Shown in pieces: positions 22,801 to 29,630 of a stretch of 45,165 nt of DNA (its first letter is position 1; each line of letters opens with the position of its first letter). Origin of the DNA: Geobacter sp. Lineage in GTDB: Bacteria; Desulfobacterota; Desulfuromonadia; Geobacterales; Geobacteraceae. The notes under the pieces are model-generated. The model was given only the letters and a program-made list of their open reading frames with translations. It ran no database searches and was not told where the DNA came from. The DNA lies in NCBI GenBank assembly GCA_003857395.1, contig RPRC01000092.1:1-45165 (forward strand), read 5' to 3'. The translations under genes were made by a program, and so were the position numbers.

Positions 22801-23634
22801 ACCATCGGATTTCTGTACAACATCGGGGAAATAATAATCTCTGCTTTTAAGTGTTGTGTCTGTCAAGGGCAACACATCTACCCAGGTGATCATATCTGTG
22901 CTGGTGGAATAATAGATATTGTAAATACTGCCCGTGTCATCGATGTACGCCTGATAGGACAGAAACATCATGTAGGAGCCATCGGTTAATTTCGTGACCT
23001 TCACGTCACGGATAATCGAACCTGCCGTTAACCCACCAACTGTTACTGCGCTTTCCGCACTCCAACTAGTGAAGTTTGTGGACGTTATCATCACAAGGGA
23101 GTTGTCGGCCCTCCTGTATACCAAGACAAAATCATTATCAGCACGTTTCACAACTGATATACATTGAATAGCTTCAGCGGTATTCCAAATGGTACTGCTT
23201 GAGATTTTAACACCGGAAGAATTAACAACGTGGGCGTAAAGACCTTTTGACCAGTTAGGGTCATTGAATACCACAATGCCAATATCTCCACTGGCATTCA
23301 ACACCACGGCATCGAGCATCAACCCATGCGAGGAATAGGTATAATCCAGTGCCGGGATAACTCGGTTTCCGAATGCCGTCCTGTCCGCATCAGAAAAAGC
23401 TATACCTATTCCAGCATTACCCCCGTTGTAGTCAACATTGTGTATGAGTGCTATCCGGCCATCAGGCATGACCAGCATTTTTGGGTATCTTTGTGTGCCA
23501 CTAACCGGGATGACCCCGGGATTTTTCGGGAATGGCAAATCGTCAACACTGCGGCGGACGATCAGGTCGCAGATCGGGTGACGGGATTGGCTGGATTGCG
23601 CGGCGAGCAGGGTTTCGTTGAGGGTTAGTGCCAT
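19873..23634 (-). CDS. Tail hub/tip protein with beta-propeller-like N-terminal region
   Basis: 1,253 residues, the largest gene. Residues about 45-700 are repeats of short beta blades (VMPDGRIALIHNVDY, RDVKVTKLTDGSYMMFLSYQ, VVQKSDGSLFIAMHEY) of sialidase/BNR-like propeller type. The C-terminal 500 residues (ASILNYYLSKGSSVTAKLGE, YIIRELALRYQRGEYPVLDV, VSVPHPYTDN-like end) resemble a baseplate-hub/host-specificity protein. Ahead of it is a minor tail protein, as in lambda M-L-K-I-J. The propeller may bind or cut host surface glycans; catalytic residues were not identified. Confidence 0.65.
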   Translation of the reverse strand: MALTLNETLLAAQSSQSRHPICDLIVRRSVDDLPFPKNPGVIPVSGTQRYPKMLVMPDGRIALIHNVDYNGGNAGIGIAFSDADRTAFGNRVIPALDYTYSSHGLMLDAVVLNASGDIGIVVFNDPNWSKGLYAHVVNSSGVKISSSTIWNTAEAIQCISVVKRADNDFVLVYRRADNSLVMITSTNFTSWSAESAVTVGGLTAGSIIRDVKVTKLTDGSYMMFLSYQAYIDDTGSIYNIYYSTSTDMITWVDVLPLTDTTLKSRDYYFPDVVQKSDGSLFIAMHEYNSYLSMTKDTTGWVVGVASGQTLTVSDQWLDSANGKLYVMSYSGGFKGGAKIDLATWTIDKCYSGLNVPAIPAYFMNGTNIFPGRQHGALGLMPIVKWSGVCLLDFDNDNHRSFFFTDETSGYGAGHEKNVNWTPYTVGGTTVIKGAWVDTVNNRLYVHMPNTYIYHSAYQFGYIDLDQTGPTYDFTTLATVNINHGNDQWATNFRVYPDESMLLIWGASATWGGSLHVIDINNNAIYKSYYKSSFLNFPAGGVMDAHLVGNTIFCTPVGSNSVGETYKYHILEINLVNDNMMYHISPYDLPRENLFGSSSPPGSVPYYGAMRKCEATKEFIIAAYKNPVVFNYENYSWEYVDYNVDGSAPTPVDNNWYVLDYDPVNDVYLGAKGSGILYLLPRSGDATRLKYVTGTKTTDWTFGAPETLVSGYKNVAGRLAVTEDDAVWATWTDNAATAFPVSWGKTGAQLSLQKYLTDETEFEWSLEGAPSSLHFKLSHGHLFDPQNSASILNYYLSKGSSVTAKLGELVGGVEYWANQGVYIIRELALRYQRGEYPVLDVSCEDITCLWEMAQIAATQLTTSYPDDGIKAIVKANTPLTDDDFNLPTFTDRFTFDAMWIDTYLSDIVHDLANRFKYFIIMNMDGKVEARRIDTTKAVSNAYTDKSKLIDFTPNDAFSDLTNRFIVTGQSLDDIEVLYNEERVGTLSGTVGWWGGRKDFVVPYSEDMRKTAKYPRLVIVESVQSMGFALADMTDFLTGFDFTLGNNDMMESITHVDTENKYCTVTIDSPNLTNALVAHVGALVALSLVPDEVLTFGVGATGGITIRYGTLLCTLETMTISAILSAVGNYQLEIWARPIGYVKRDYSATADDTALQQQLGMIIPQKEEGFLCFTPAHCQYVADFERDLAVLQRNRVTAGKIAHLKDEVGDVISVPHPYTDNTIKMLITKLNRKYKPSTLNGGEGYFTDTIDGWVI

Positions 23635-24008
23635 TAGGCCACCTCGGACATGATGAGCAGGGCTAAGGTGACGTTTTTCCTGAAGGTGGTTGAAACATTG
23701 TTCCGGAGGATATGATACTCGCCATCGAGCGCTATCAGGTTGACGTTGTAGGTTTTGCCCTGGTCGTCGTTGGGGTTGAACACCAGGACGGCATCCGCGA
23801 CATAAAGGGCATCGAGACTGACGAATTCATCGGCCGGGAGAAAGTCCCAGATGAGCGGGATCTCTTGCCCGGCTATCAGTGGCGGCCAGGAGAAATAGCC
23901 GACATTTGAGTAGGTCTCCACCGTGGCGACAGGTTTCTTTGGTCGGATCAGCGGGATGTTTGAGGGGTTGCTTGAAGGGGTCCACGACCCGATGCTGATC
24001 AGTCCCAT
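23634..24008 (-). CDS. Minor tail protein
   Basis: 124 residues, mostly beta (ETYSNVGYFSWPPLIAGQE, DAVLVFNPNDDQGKTYNV). It sits exactly between the tape measure and the hub gene, sharing TAATG joints with both, where lambda has gpM/gpL. No sequence family was recognised; the call is by position. Confidence 0.6.
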   Translation of the reverse strand: MGLISIGSWTPSSNPSNIPLIRPKKPVATVETYSNVGYFSWPPLIAGQEIPLIWDFLPADEFVSLDALYVADAVLVFNPNDDQGKTYNVNLIALDGEYHILRNNVSTTFRKNVTLALLIMSEVA

Positions 24009-26035
24009 TAGCTGTGCCTCCGTAGTACACGAATTGCCGTCTCTTCCATTTCACGGCGCAGGTCAGAAATCAGGGCTTTGTTGCCGTTTTCTATGGTTAT
24101 CGGGACATTGGCTGAGAAGTTGTTGGCGGCCCCTGCATATCCCATTCTTTCCCTCGCCATGTCAGCCACGGTTTTAACGCCCTCGCCACGGTGGAGTAGA
24201 TAGGGTCCAGTTGCCGGGACAAAATCAGTGCCCGTGGCATAGCTGCCCAACAGTGTGTATTTGCCAGAGGACGCCGCACTGGCAGCCCAACCACTGCCGG
24301 AAGATCCGGTTCCGGAAGAGCCAAACATCCCAAACAGCCCGCCTAAAAAATCCCCCCAACCACCACTCTTGCCCATCATGCTGGCCATGGTCATTTGAGC
24401 CATCGTATCGGCCCACATATCAATCAGTGAGTCCATGAATGAGGAAAAGTAATCAGAGAGGCTTTTCATCTCGCCGCGCATGCCGTCACCGAATACCGAC
24501 GAGAAGGAACTTTGCATACCGCTCGCCGTACCCTGTGCCATATCCGACATTTGCTGGAAGGTCGAGGGCAGGGTTTCCTTATACTTCTCGATGCCTTCCT
24601 TCCAGCCGTCTGCGGCACTGCCATTGTAGGCCTGCACTGCCTTTTCCAGCGCAACGATGCCCTGCCTGGTCTGTTCAATCGCCTGGGACTGGGCCAGCCA
24701 ACCTGAGGCGTCAGTGGCCTTGTCCATCGTGCCGAGCCACTGCTCCTGGACAGAGAGTAATTCCTGATTGAGTGCCAACCGCTGTTCAGCAGCTTCTGCT
24801 TCGCTGATTTGGTTGTAGGCTTCGGCGGTGTCGACCAGGGAGAGCTGGTGCTGAATATCGGCTTCGCGAACCTGCTGCTTCAGTTCAAGTTCTTTGGCCA
24901 GCGCTTCTGCCGCCTCTTTTCTCGCTTTGTCCTCCGATTCCCACCATTTTGCCATCTTGACTGAAAATGCCTCCAGTTCTGACGTCTCCATGGCGTAGGC
25001 ACTTGGTAGGGTTTCGGATTTAGCGGCTCTCTCTTTAAGAGATTTGGTCGCCTTGGGAGGCTTGCCCGAGGGTGTCCCGCCCCCTGCAACGATTGATGTT
25101 TTCTTCGGTGCGAATTTGGTCTCGATGTCATTAATCGTAGCGAACGCCGCTTCGTCGATAATGGCCATCTGTCGCTTCAGTTCGTCCCGCCCGGCTTTCG
25201 TTATTATCCCTTTCCACTTTGCGTCATTGATGGCTTTCATTTTATCCATGAACGCAAAATATGCGACAGATGCTTGTTGGAGGGTTTTGATAAAATCCAC
25301 CAAGGGCATGATACCGTTATTGACAATACCGACCGCAATACCGGTGAAAGAGGCTTTTAGCGTGGTCAGGTTATCGTTGAATTGTTCCGCGGCCTTGGCA
25401 GCTTCACCGGTAAACACAACACCAAGCGCCCGCGCCTCCGTTGCCATATCGTTCAGGCCACTCGCACCGCTGTTCAGCAGAGGTATGAGATCCGCTCCGC
25501 TCCGGCCGAACACTTTCATTGACAGTGCGGTTTTTTCGGCACCGTCCTCCATTGTCGAAAACTTCTCGGCCACATCGCGAAACACATCGTCAGTTTTGCG
25601 CAGCGTGCCATCGGTGTTTTTAATCTCTACGCCAATCTCTTTGAATGCGCGAGCTTGCTCTTTGCCACCCAAACTGGCATCGCGCATATTTTTACTCAGC
25701 TGTTTCAGGCCCACGCCAAGTTGATCGAGCGACACATCGGCCAGGTCTCCGGCATATTTCAGCTCGGACAGCGCCTCTACAGACACACCGACTTTCTGGG
25801 ACATCTTTCCCATTTCGTCAGCCGCATCAATAGTGCTTTTGATCCAGGCCGCAAACGCTCCGGCAGATAGGGTCACTCCCAAGCCCGCCATAACGCCAGT
25901 CAGTCCCGCGAATTTACCTTTTGCCGATTCGAGGTCTTTTGTCAGCCCACTGAACTGCCCCTTTAGCTCACGAAACGCCTGCTGGGTCTGGTTCAAAGCG
26001 GTGATGACTAGCTCGGTTTTATTTTGCTGACCCAT
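24008..26035 (-). CDS. Tail tape measure protein
   Basis: 675 residues with the PhageMin-type N-terminal region (TKDLESAKGKFAGLTGVMAG, SQKVGVSVEALSELKYAGDL), long helical and coiled-coil stretches, a hydrophobic block (VGIVNNGIMPLVDFIKTL) and a Gly/Ser-rich part near the C-terminus (FGSSGTGSSGSGW). It sets tail length and is expelled during DNA entry. At about 0.15 nm per residue a tail near 100 nm would be expected. AGAGGA precedes the ATG. Confidence 0.85.
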   Translation of the reverse strand: MGQQNKTELVITALNQTQQAFRELKGQFSGLTKDLESAKGKFAGLTGVMAGLGVTLSAGAFAAWIKSTIDAADEMGKMSQKVGVSVEALSELKYAGDLADVSLDQLGVGLKQLSKNMRDASLGGKEQARAFKEIGVEIKNTDGTLRKTDDVFRDVAEKFSTMEDGAEKTALSMKVFGRSGADLIPLLNSGASGLNDMATEARALGVVFTGEAAKAAEQFNDNLTTLKASFTGIAVGIVNNGIMPLVDFIKTLQQASVAYFAFMDKMKAINDAKWKGIITKAGRDELKRQMAIIDEAAFATINDIETKFAPKKTSIVAGGGTPSGKPPKATKSLKERAAKSETLPSAYAMETSELEAFSVKMAKWWESEDKARKEAAEALAKELELKQQVREADIQHQLSLVDTAEAYNQISEAEAAEQRLALNQELLSVQEQWLGTMDKATDASGWLAQSQAIEQTRQGIVALEKAVQAYNGSAADGWKEGIEKYKETLPSTFQQMSDMAQGTASGMQSSFSSVFGDGMRGEMKSLSDYFSSFMDSLIDMWADTMAQMTMASMMGKSGGWGDFLGGLFGMFGSSGTGSSGSGWAASAASSGKYTLLGSYATGTDFVPATGPYLLHRGEGVKTVADMARERMGYAGAANNFSANVPITIENGNKALISDLRREMEETAIRVLRRHS

Positions 26036-26050
26036 CGATTTATCCTCTCG

Positions 26051-26715
26051 TTAATCCGGACAGGTGGAACACGCCAATGTGAAGTGCTCGCCGAATTTTT
26101 GCCTGCATTCGTTCAGGTATTTGCCGTTGCAGTATTCCCCAGCCGTCTGATCCCGTCGGCCATGGCCTGGTTGATGCTCGCCTTCGGGACCATGGCCGAA
26201 GAAGTTCAGCACTGCCTCGCGGAACAGCAACTCGCGTTGCCGGTGCTTCCGGTAGGGGAGACACTCTCCGAGAGTGTATCCCCAGAGGATGTCGTCTCGT
26301 TTGACAATGTCTCCTCCGCAGAGGATGACGCAGAGTTGGTCGATCCAGTCCCTTTCCCCATCAGTCCCCGGATCTTTCCTATTACCCCCGCCAGCTTGTT
26401 TAAAAGTGAAGCTGTCGGGTTGCAGATAAAAAAATCCTCAATTACCTCGAAGGCTGTTTCAGGAGGGATAGACCATTCGAGCTCTTCGGCCAGTGTGGGT
26501 AGATCCTTGCCCTTCAGGGCAGTTCCCGCTTCCGTCAAGACAATGGCCAGTGCCTGGTAGAGGCGGTCTTCAAGGGTCTCGATAATTTCCTGAACGGTGA
26601 AGTCCTCTGATATTTCAACACCAGCCAAAACTCCCTTGAGCTGCTTGATCTGCCCCAGCACCAACGCCCGCTGGATGTAGGTTTTACCGCCTATTTCATA
26701 ACTCTTCTCTTCCAT
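26051..26715 (-). CDS. Tail assembly chaperone, frameshifted long form (gpGT-like)
   Basis: After gene G enters its C-terminal third, the -1 frame is open to a TAA at 26051 and codes for convincing protein (RDWIDQLCVILCGGDIV, DDILWGYTLGECLPYRKH, then RELLFREAVLNFFGHG and CRQKFGEHF...CSTCPD). This frame has no start codon. As in lambda G/GT, a -1 ribosomal shift would join them. A G4A3G3 run at 26350-26359 and a canonical T7 heptamer at 26428-26434 are the candidate slip sites. Confidence 0.7.
26206..26715 (-). CDS. Tail assembly chaperone (gpG-like)
   Basis: 169 residues (lambda gpG 140), immediately upstream of the tape measure and downstream of the tail tube gene. The N-terminus (YEIGGKTYIQRALVLGQIKQ) and the helical core (AFEVIEDFFICNPTASLLNK) fit tail-chaperone proteins. 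The last 50 residues are Ser/Thr-rich low complexity (SASSSAEETLSNETTSSGD), as expected for a region whose other frame is under selection. Confidence 0.75.
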   Translation of the reverse strand: MEEKSYEIGGKTYIQRALVLGQIKQLKGVLAGVEISEDFTVQEIIETLEDRLYQALAIVLTEAGTALKGKDLPTLAEELEWSIPPETAFEVIEDFFICNPTASLLNKLAGVIGKIRGLMGKGTGSTNSASSSAEETLSNETTSSGDTLSESVSPTGSTGNASCCSARQC

Positions 26716-26732
26716 GGTGTCCTTTCAAGATC

Positions 26733-26765
26733 AGACCTGCCAGGTTTTTAAAACCTGGCAGGTCT
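26733..26765. repeat. 33-base palindrome, family R1 copy 1
   Basis: A perfect inverted repeat, AGACCTGCCAGGTTTT, one central base, then its complement. The same element, differing only at the central base, is at 41065-41097. Here it follows the tail tube stop and precedes the chaperone gene, so it may protect or attenuate the tail tube mRNA. Confidence 0.9.
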
Positions 26766-26776
26766 CGGGCTTTGGG

Positions 26777-27718
26777 TTAATCAAACAGAATGCTTACTTC
26801 ATCATCGCCGGTTGTCATGGCCAGGGAGAAGCTCAGGCCTGCGACCATCAACTTGGCACGTTCTTCGTCGGAGATCTTGGTGGTGACGACCTTCGGCGCT
26901 GTGATCTTGAAGCGGTTGTATTGGGTGGCGCCGACGCTGCCGAGGCTCATGGCTGCTGATGTTCCGGCTTTCCACTTGCCAAAGAAATCGTAGGTGGCCA
27001 CGGTTACCATCTCCGGATCGAACTTACCGGTGGGGCGGCGGTCGGTTACCAGGGCCGAGATATAGCCTGTCGCGGTATTGATGCTTTCGCGCAGGGTTAT
27101 CTCGTTGCCCATGTCCAGGTCGAAGCTGTTGATGTTTGCCGCATAGGCTCCGATGGTGAAGGCTGAGGACAGCAGCACCGGCGGATCGGTGGCCTCAAAG
27201 GTCGGGGAGATTATTGCGCCGTCCACCACGCCGTCATAGACGCCGGTGAACTCAAAATCAGCAAAGCAGATCTCGCCGTTTTTGCCGGAAAACTTCACGT
27301 TGCCGCGGCAGCCCTTGAGCTTCTTGATTACGCCGTCCTCGTAGGACCACATTGTCAGACAGGGTATCCCGGTGGAAGCCGGGGCATAGGTGACCGTTTC
27401 CACTCCAACCGTGGTAACCACAGTCTCGGCAAAACCGCAGGCCCGCAGGAATTTGCCCAGGGCAGGCTTTACCGTGGAGGAATAGGCGGCTCCGGGGCCT
27501 TTTAGCTCGGCGCGGAAAGAGAGGTTACCGCTGGTCTTGCCGGGTACCGGCTGCAGCTTAGAGAGGGAGTCAACGACCGCCTCACGTTCATTCATCCCGA
27601 AATCAAAATCGATGGCCGGATTGATGACGAGAATCCCGCCATCAGTAACAGTGATGGTCTCTGCCGTCCCTTCCGTGCCCTCAATTTTTGCTGCTATCAC
27701 TCTGCGTCTGGTCAGCAT
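26777..27718 (-). CDS. Major tail tube protein
   Basis: 313 residues in the expected place between the tail terminator and chaperone genes. Features: GGILVINPAIDFDFGMNERE, LKGCRGNVKFSGKNGEICFA, NSFDLDMGNEITLRESINTA, and RRPTGKFDPEMVTV, a pattern common in tail tube proteins of long-tailed phages. It would polymerise round the tape measure. GAGGAGG precedes the ATG. Confidence 0.75.
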   Translation of the reverse strand: MLTRRRVIAAKIEGTEGTAETITVTDGGILVINPAIDFDFGMNEREAVVDSLSKLQPVPGKTSGNLSFRAELKGPGAAYSSTVKPALGKFLRACGFAETVVTTVGVETVTYAPASTGIPCLTMWSYEDGVIKKLKGCRGNVKFSGKNGEICFADFEFTGVYDGVVDGAIISPTFEATDPPVLLSSAFTIGAYAANINSFDLDMGNEITLRESINTATGYISALVTDRRPTGKFDPEMVTVATYDFFGKWKAGTSAAMSLGSVGATQYNRFKITAPKVVTTKISDEERAKLMVAGLSFSLAMTTGDDEVSILFD

Positions 27719-27812
27719 CTTTTACCTCCTCGTTGTGCTCTTTGTCTGCGCTATCGTTAATGATGATCGTTTGCGAGGCGTCCCGCTGTGTCACCCTGAA
27801 ACCGTTTTGCAT
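27681..27812 (-). CDS. 43-residue acidic peptide
   Basis: ATG at 27812 follows AGGAGAG. The product (MQNGFRVTQRDASQTIIIN, then ending DADQTQSDSSKN) is short, acidic and polar. It overlaps the start of the tail tube gene by 38 bases. It could be a translational coupling element or a tail-tube partner; function unknown. Confidence 0.5.
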   Translation of the reverse strand: MQNGFRVTQRDASQTIIINDSADKEHNEEVKDADQTQSDSSKN

Positions 27813-27822
27813 GGCGGCTCTC

Positions 27823-28263
27823 CTATAGCTCCCACAATGGGGTGCGGTAGTATATTTTGATCCGGACAATTCCGGCGCCGATCGGCTTGTCGCCTTGCTC
27901 CATGTTGAGGCCGTGGCTGATCAGGTCGGTGTCAACGGCCAGGCCGCCCCAGGTGAGGTCGGTACCGATAGCCTTGACCACATCGGCGTTTATTTTTCGC
28001 ACGTCGGCGCGTGCGGCGGACCCTTTAGCGTCGGAGACGAGATCCACGATCAGGAAGTGGCCCTGGAGCCCAACGGGGGTTTCCTCATAGTCGATCGCAC
28101 AGTCTCCGTCATAGATACAAATCGCGGGCAATTCGGTTTCCGGTATCGGGGTAATCCGCCAGTCAAAAACATTCCGCCCGGCGTTAGTGGCATAGCCGCC
28201 CGTGGTGAGGATGGTTTTCATCCGGGTTTCTATTGCGTCGACTATTTGCTGGCGCTTACTCAT
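27823..28263 (-). CDS. Tail terminator protein (gpU-like)
   Basis: 146 residues (lambda gpU 131). The pattern KRQQIVDAIETRMKTILTTG, ETELPAICIYDGD, GLQGHFLIVDLVSD and VRIKIYYRTPLWEL is typical of gpU-type tail-completion proteins, which cap the tail tube and fix its length. Position next to the tail tube gene agrees. Confidence 0.75.
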   Translation of the reverse strand: MSKRQQIVDAIETRMKTILTTGGYATNAGRNVFDWRITPIPETELPAICIYDGDCAIDYEETPVGLQGHFLIVDLVSDAKGSAARADVRKINADVVKAIGTDLTWGGLAVDTDLISHGLNMEQGDKPIGAGIVRIKIYYRTPLWEL

Positions 28264-28275
28264 CTAAACTTCTCC

Positions 28276-28312
28276 CTGTACCCTGTTCAACTGTTTAACT
28301 GTTCAACTGCCC
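28276..28312. repeat. CTGTTCAACTG repeats, family R4
   Basis: Three tandem near-copies of CTGTTYAACTG in the gap between the tail terminator gene and the next gene. A longer run of the same unit is at 35491-35549. It looks like a short bacterial intergenic repeat. Confidence 0.7.
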
Positions 28313-28636
28313 CTAAGCCAACACCTCCAGGACAACAAAGCCTGACACCTGAGGGTATTGCAGTTTCTGCCCATTACTGGTTACAACCCGAGCGCACACA
28401 CTGTATTTTTGCCCGGCGGTACCGCCCTTGAATTTGCAGATGACGTAGGTGTCGGCATAGACTGCGACGTTGGAAACCAGCGAGGCAGCGACATCCTGAC
28501 CGGCTGAGTCATAAACCAGCACTTCGGCAGAGGACAGCGTTTCGGATTCGTTGAGCCAGCCCTGACCGTCTGACCGGCGGAACTGGAAGTAGTAGACTAT
28601 TTCTTCCCAGGCGGATTTTTGAATGGCTTTACTCAT
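28313..28636 (-). CDS. Unknown structural-region protein
   Basis: 107 residues, mostly beta (EEIVYYFQFRRSDGQGWLNE, YADTYVICKFKGGTAGQKYS, YPQVSGFVVLEVL). It forms an ATGA-coupled chain with the tandem-repeat protein upstream. The sequence resembles the small Ig-like/linker proteins encoded near tail genes. Function unknown. Confidence 0.6.
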   Translation of the reverse strand: MSKAIQKSAWEEIVYYFQFRRSDGQGWLNESETLSSAEVLVYDSAGQDVAASLVSNVAVYADTYVICKFKGGTAGQKYSVCARVVTSNGQKLQYPQVSGFVVLEVLA

Positions 28637-29052
28637 AGTTTGTTGACCTCGTGAGAAGATGTCCGCTGGTTGACCTGCCGGGTAAACGATCGCGAATCAA
28701 CCTCGAAGATGAATGAACGCTGCTTGACCTGATGAATAAAGGATCGCGGATCAACCTCGTGAAAAAATGAGCGGTGGTCGACCTGGTGAATAAAGGATCT
28801 CGGATCAACCTCGTGAGAAAATGACCTCTGGTCAACCTGCTGCACAAAGGATCGTGGGTCGACCTCGTGAGAAAATGAGCGCTGGTTGACCGGCCCAATA
28901 AAAGATCTCGGATCAACCTCGCAGATGAATGAGCGCTGGTTGACCTGGTGTCCGCGGATGTAGGCCCCGACAAAGGCCTCGGCTGCATCCACCCCCAGCC
29001 ATCCAGGGTAGATCGTACTATCAGCTACCCAGCGGGGATAGAGTCCGTTCAT
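28633..29052 (-). CDS. Tandem 9-residue repeat protein
   Basis: 139 residues. After a 36-residue head (NGLYPRWVADSTIYPGWLG), residues 37-135 are eleven consecutive 9-residue units V-[DNK]-x-R-[ST]-F-x-x-x, e.g. VNQRSFICE, VDPRSFIGP, VNQRSFSHE, VDPRSFVQQ, VDHRSFFHE, ending VNKL. Odd units favour QRSF..E, even ones PRSF..Q, giving an 18-residue higher order. Such regular beta-forming repeats suggest a fibre or solenoid. It is ATGA-coupled on both sides. Similar short R-[ST]-F repeats occur in other siphovirus tail-region proteins (recalled). Confidence 0.75.
   Translation of the reverse strand: MNGLYPRWVADSTIYPGWLGVDAAEAFVGAYIRGHQVNQRSFICEVDPRSFIGPVNQRSFSHEVDPRSFVQQVDQRSFSHEVDPRSFIHQVDHRSFFHEVDPRSFIHQVKQRSFIFEVDSRSFTRQVNQRTSSHEVNKL
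28648..28944 (-). repeat. 27-bp tandem repeat array (coding)
   Basis: Eleven 27-bp units, imperfect, coding for the V-x-x-R-S-F repeats. Alternation of two unit types gives a 54-bp super-repeat. Spacers and unit lengths are uniform and in frame. Confidence 0.85.
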
Positions 29053-29627
29053 ACCGGAGTCCTGGTGTTCTTGTCTGCTGAAACAGTAAAGGTGTGCAGG
29101 AGCGAAACACCGTCATCCTCGTAGATACTCACGGAAAGTCCGTCGCTTGAGATGATCGCTTTGTTTGTCTGCATCTTCCGACCCTTGAGTGCTTCCGTCT
29201 TGGCTATCGTAGCCGCTGCCAACGCTGCCGTCAGTGTCGCGTCTTGTTCGACCGATAGTCCAGACCCAGTAGAGTTCGTGACAACTGTACTCGCGGCACT
29301 TTGAAGAAGAAGGACCTGCACCCCTTCGGAATAAGCTACGGGGTCGCCTGAGAATCCCCCGACAAGGTTTCCTCCTGAAATTTTGGCGACGTAGTTTCCT
29401 GTCGCGAACTGAACCTGCCAATCGTCCAGTAGGTTGACGGTGACACCGACGGAGACTGCCCCTCCGAGGCTTTCCCCTCCTGATGCTCCTGCGATTTGGG
29501 CATAAGCTATTCCTTGAGCAGAGGCTTCTGCTTCCCGAATGTCGGAGAGTAGCCCGATCACGGAAACATCAGCTTGCGCCTCTGAAATTGATATAAGTTT
29601 TTCTACAAAATCGTAGCTATATATCAT
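29049..29627 (-). CDS. Tail-region protein, unknown
   Basis: 192 residues. The N-terminal 90 are beta-rich (AVSVGVTVNLLDDWQVQFAT, VAKISGGNLVGGFSGDPVAY), followed by a helical segment (LTAALAAATIAKTEALKGR) and a C-terminal beta part (SVSIYEDDGVSLLHTFTVSA). The DDGVSLLHTFTVSAD end resembles phage tail-associated proteins that close on a fibre. It sits between two large fibre-like genes and the repeat protein. Confidence 0.6.
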   Translation of the reverse strand: MIYSYDFVEKLISISEAQADVSVIGLLSDIREAEASAQGIAYAQIAGASGGESLGGAVSVGVTVNLLDDWQVQFATGNYVAKISGGNLVGGFSGDPVAYSEGVQVLLLQSAASTVVTNSTGSGLSVEQDATLTAALAAATIAKTEALKGRKMQTNKAIISSDGLSVSIYEDDGVSLLHTFTVSADKNTRTPV

Positions 29628-29630
29628 CCA

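Noticed and set aside
26040..26264. Separate 74-codon gene before the tape measure
   Set aside because: Arg/Pro-rich and without a ribosome site; the other frame ending at 26051 looks like the real chaperone extension.
28648..28944. Regular 27-bp repeats resembling a CRISPR array
   Set aside because: Units follow each other without unique spacers and stay in one reading frame; they are a coding repeat.
28629..28988. Second long frame over the repeat protein
   Set aside because: It is the shadow of the repeats in another frame; only the V-x-x-R-S-F frame has proper coupling (ATGA) to both neighbours.
28633..29627. Diversity-generating retroelement target
   Set aside because: No reverse transcriptase gene or template repeat anywhere in the window.
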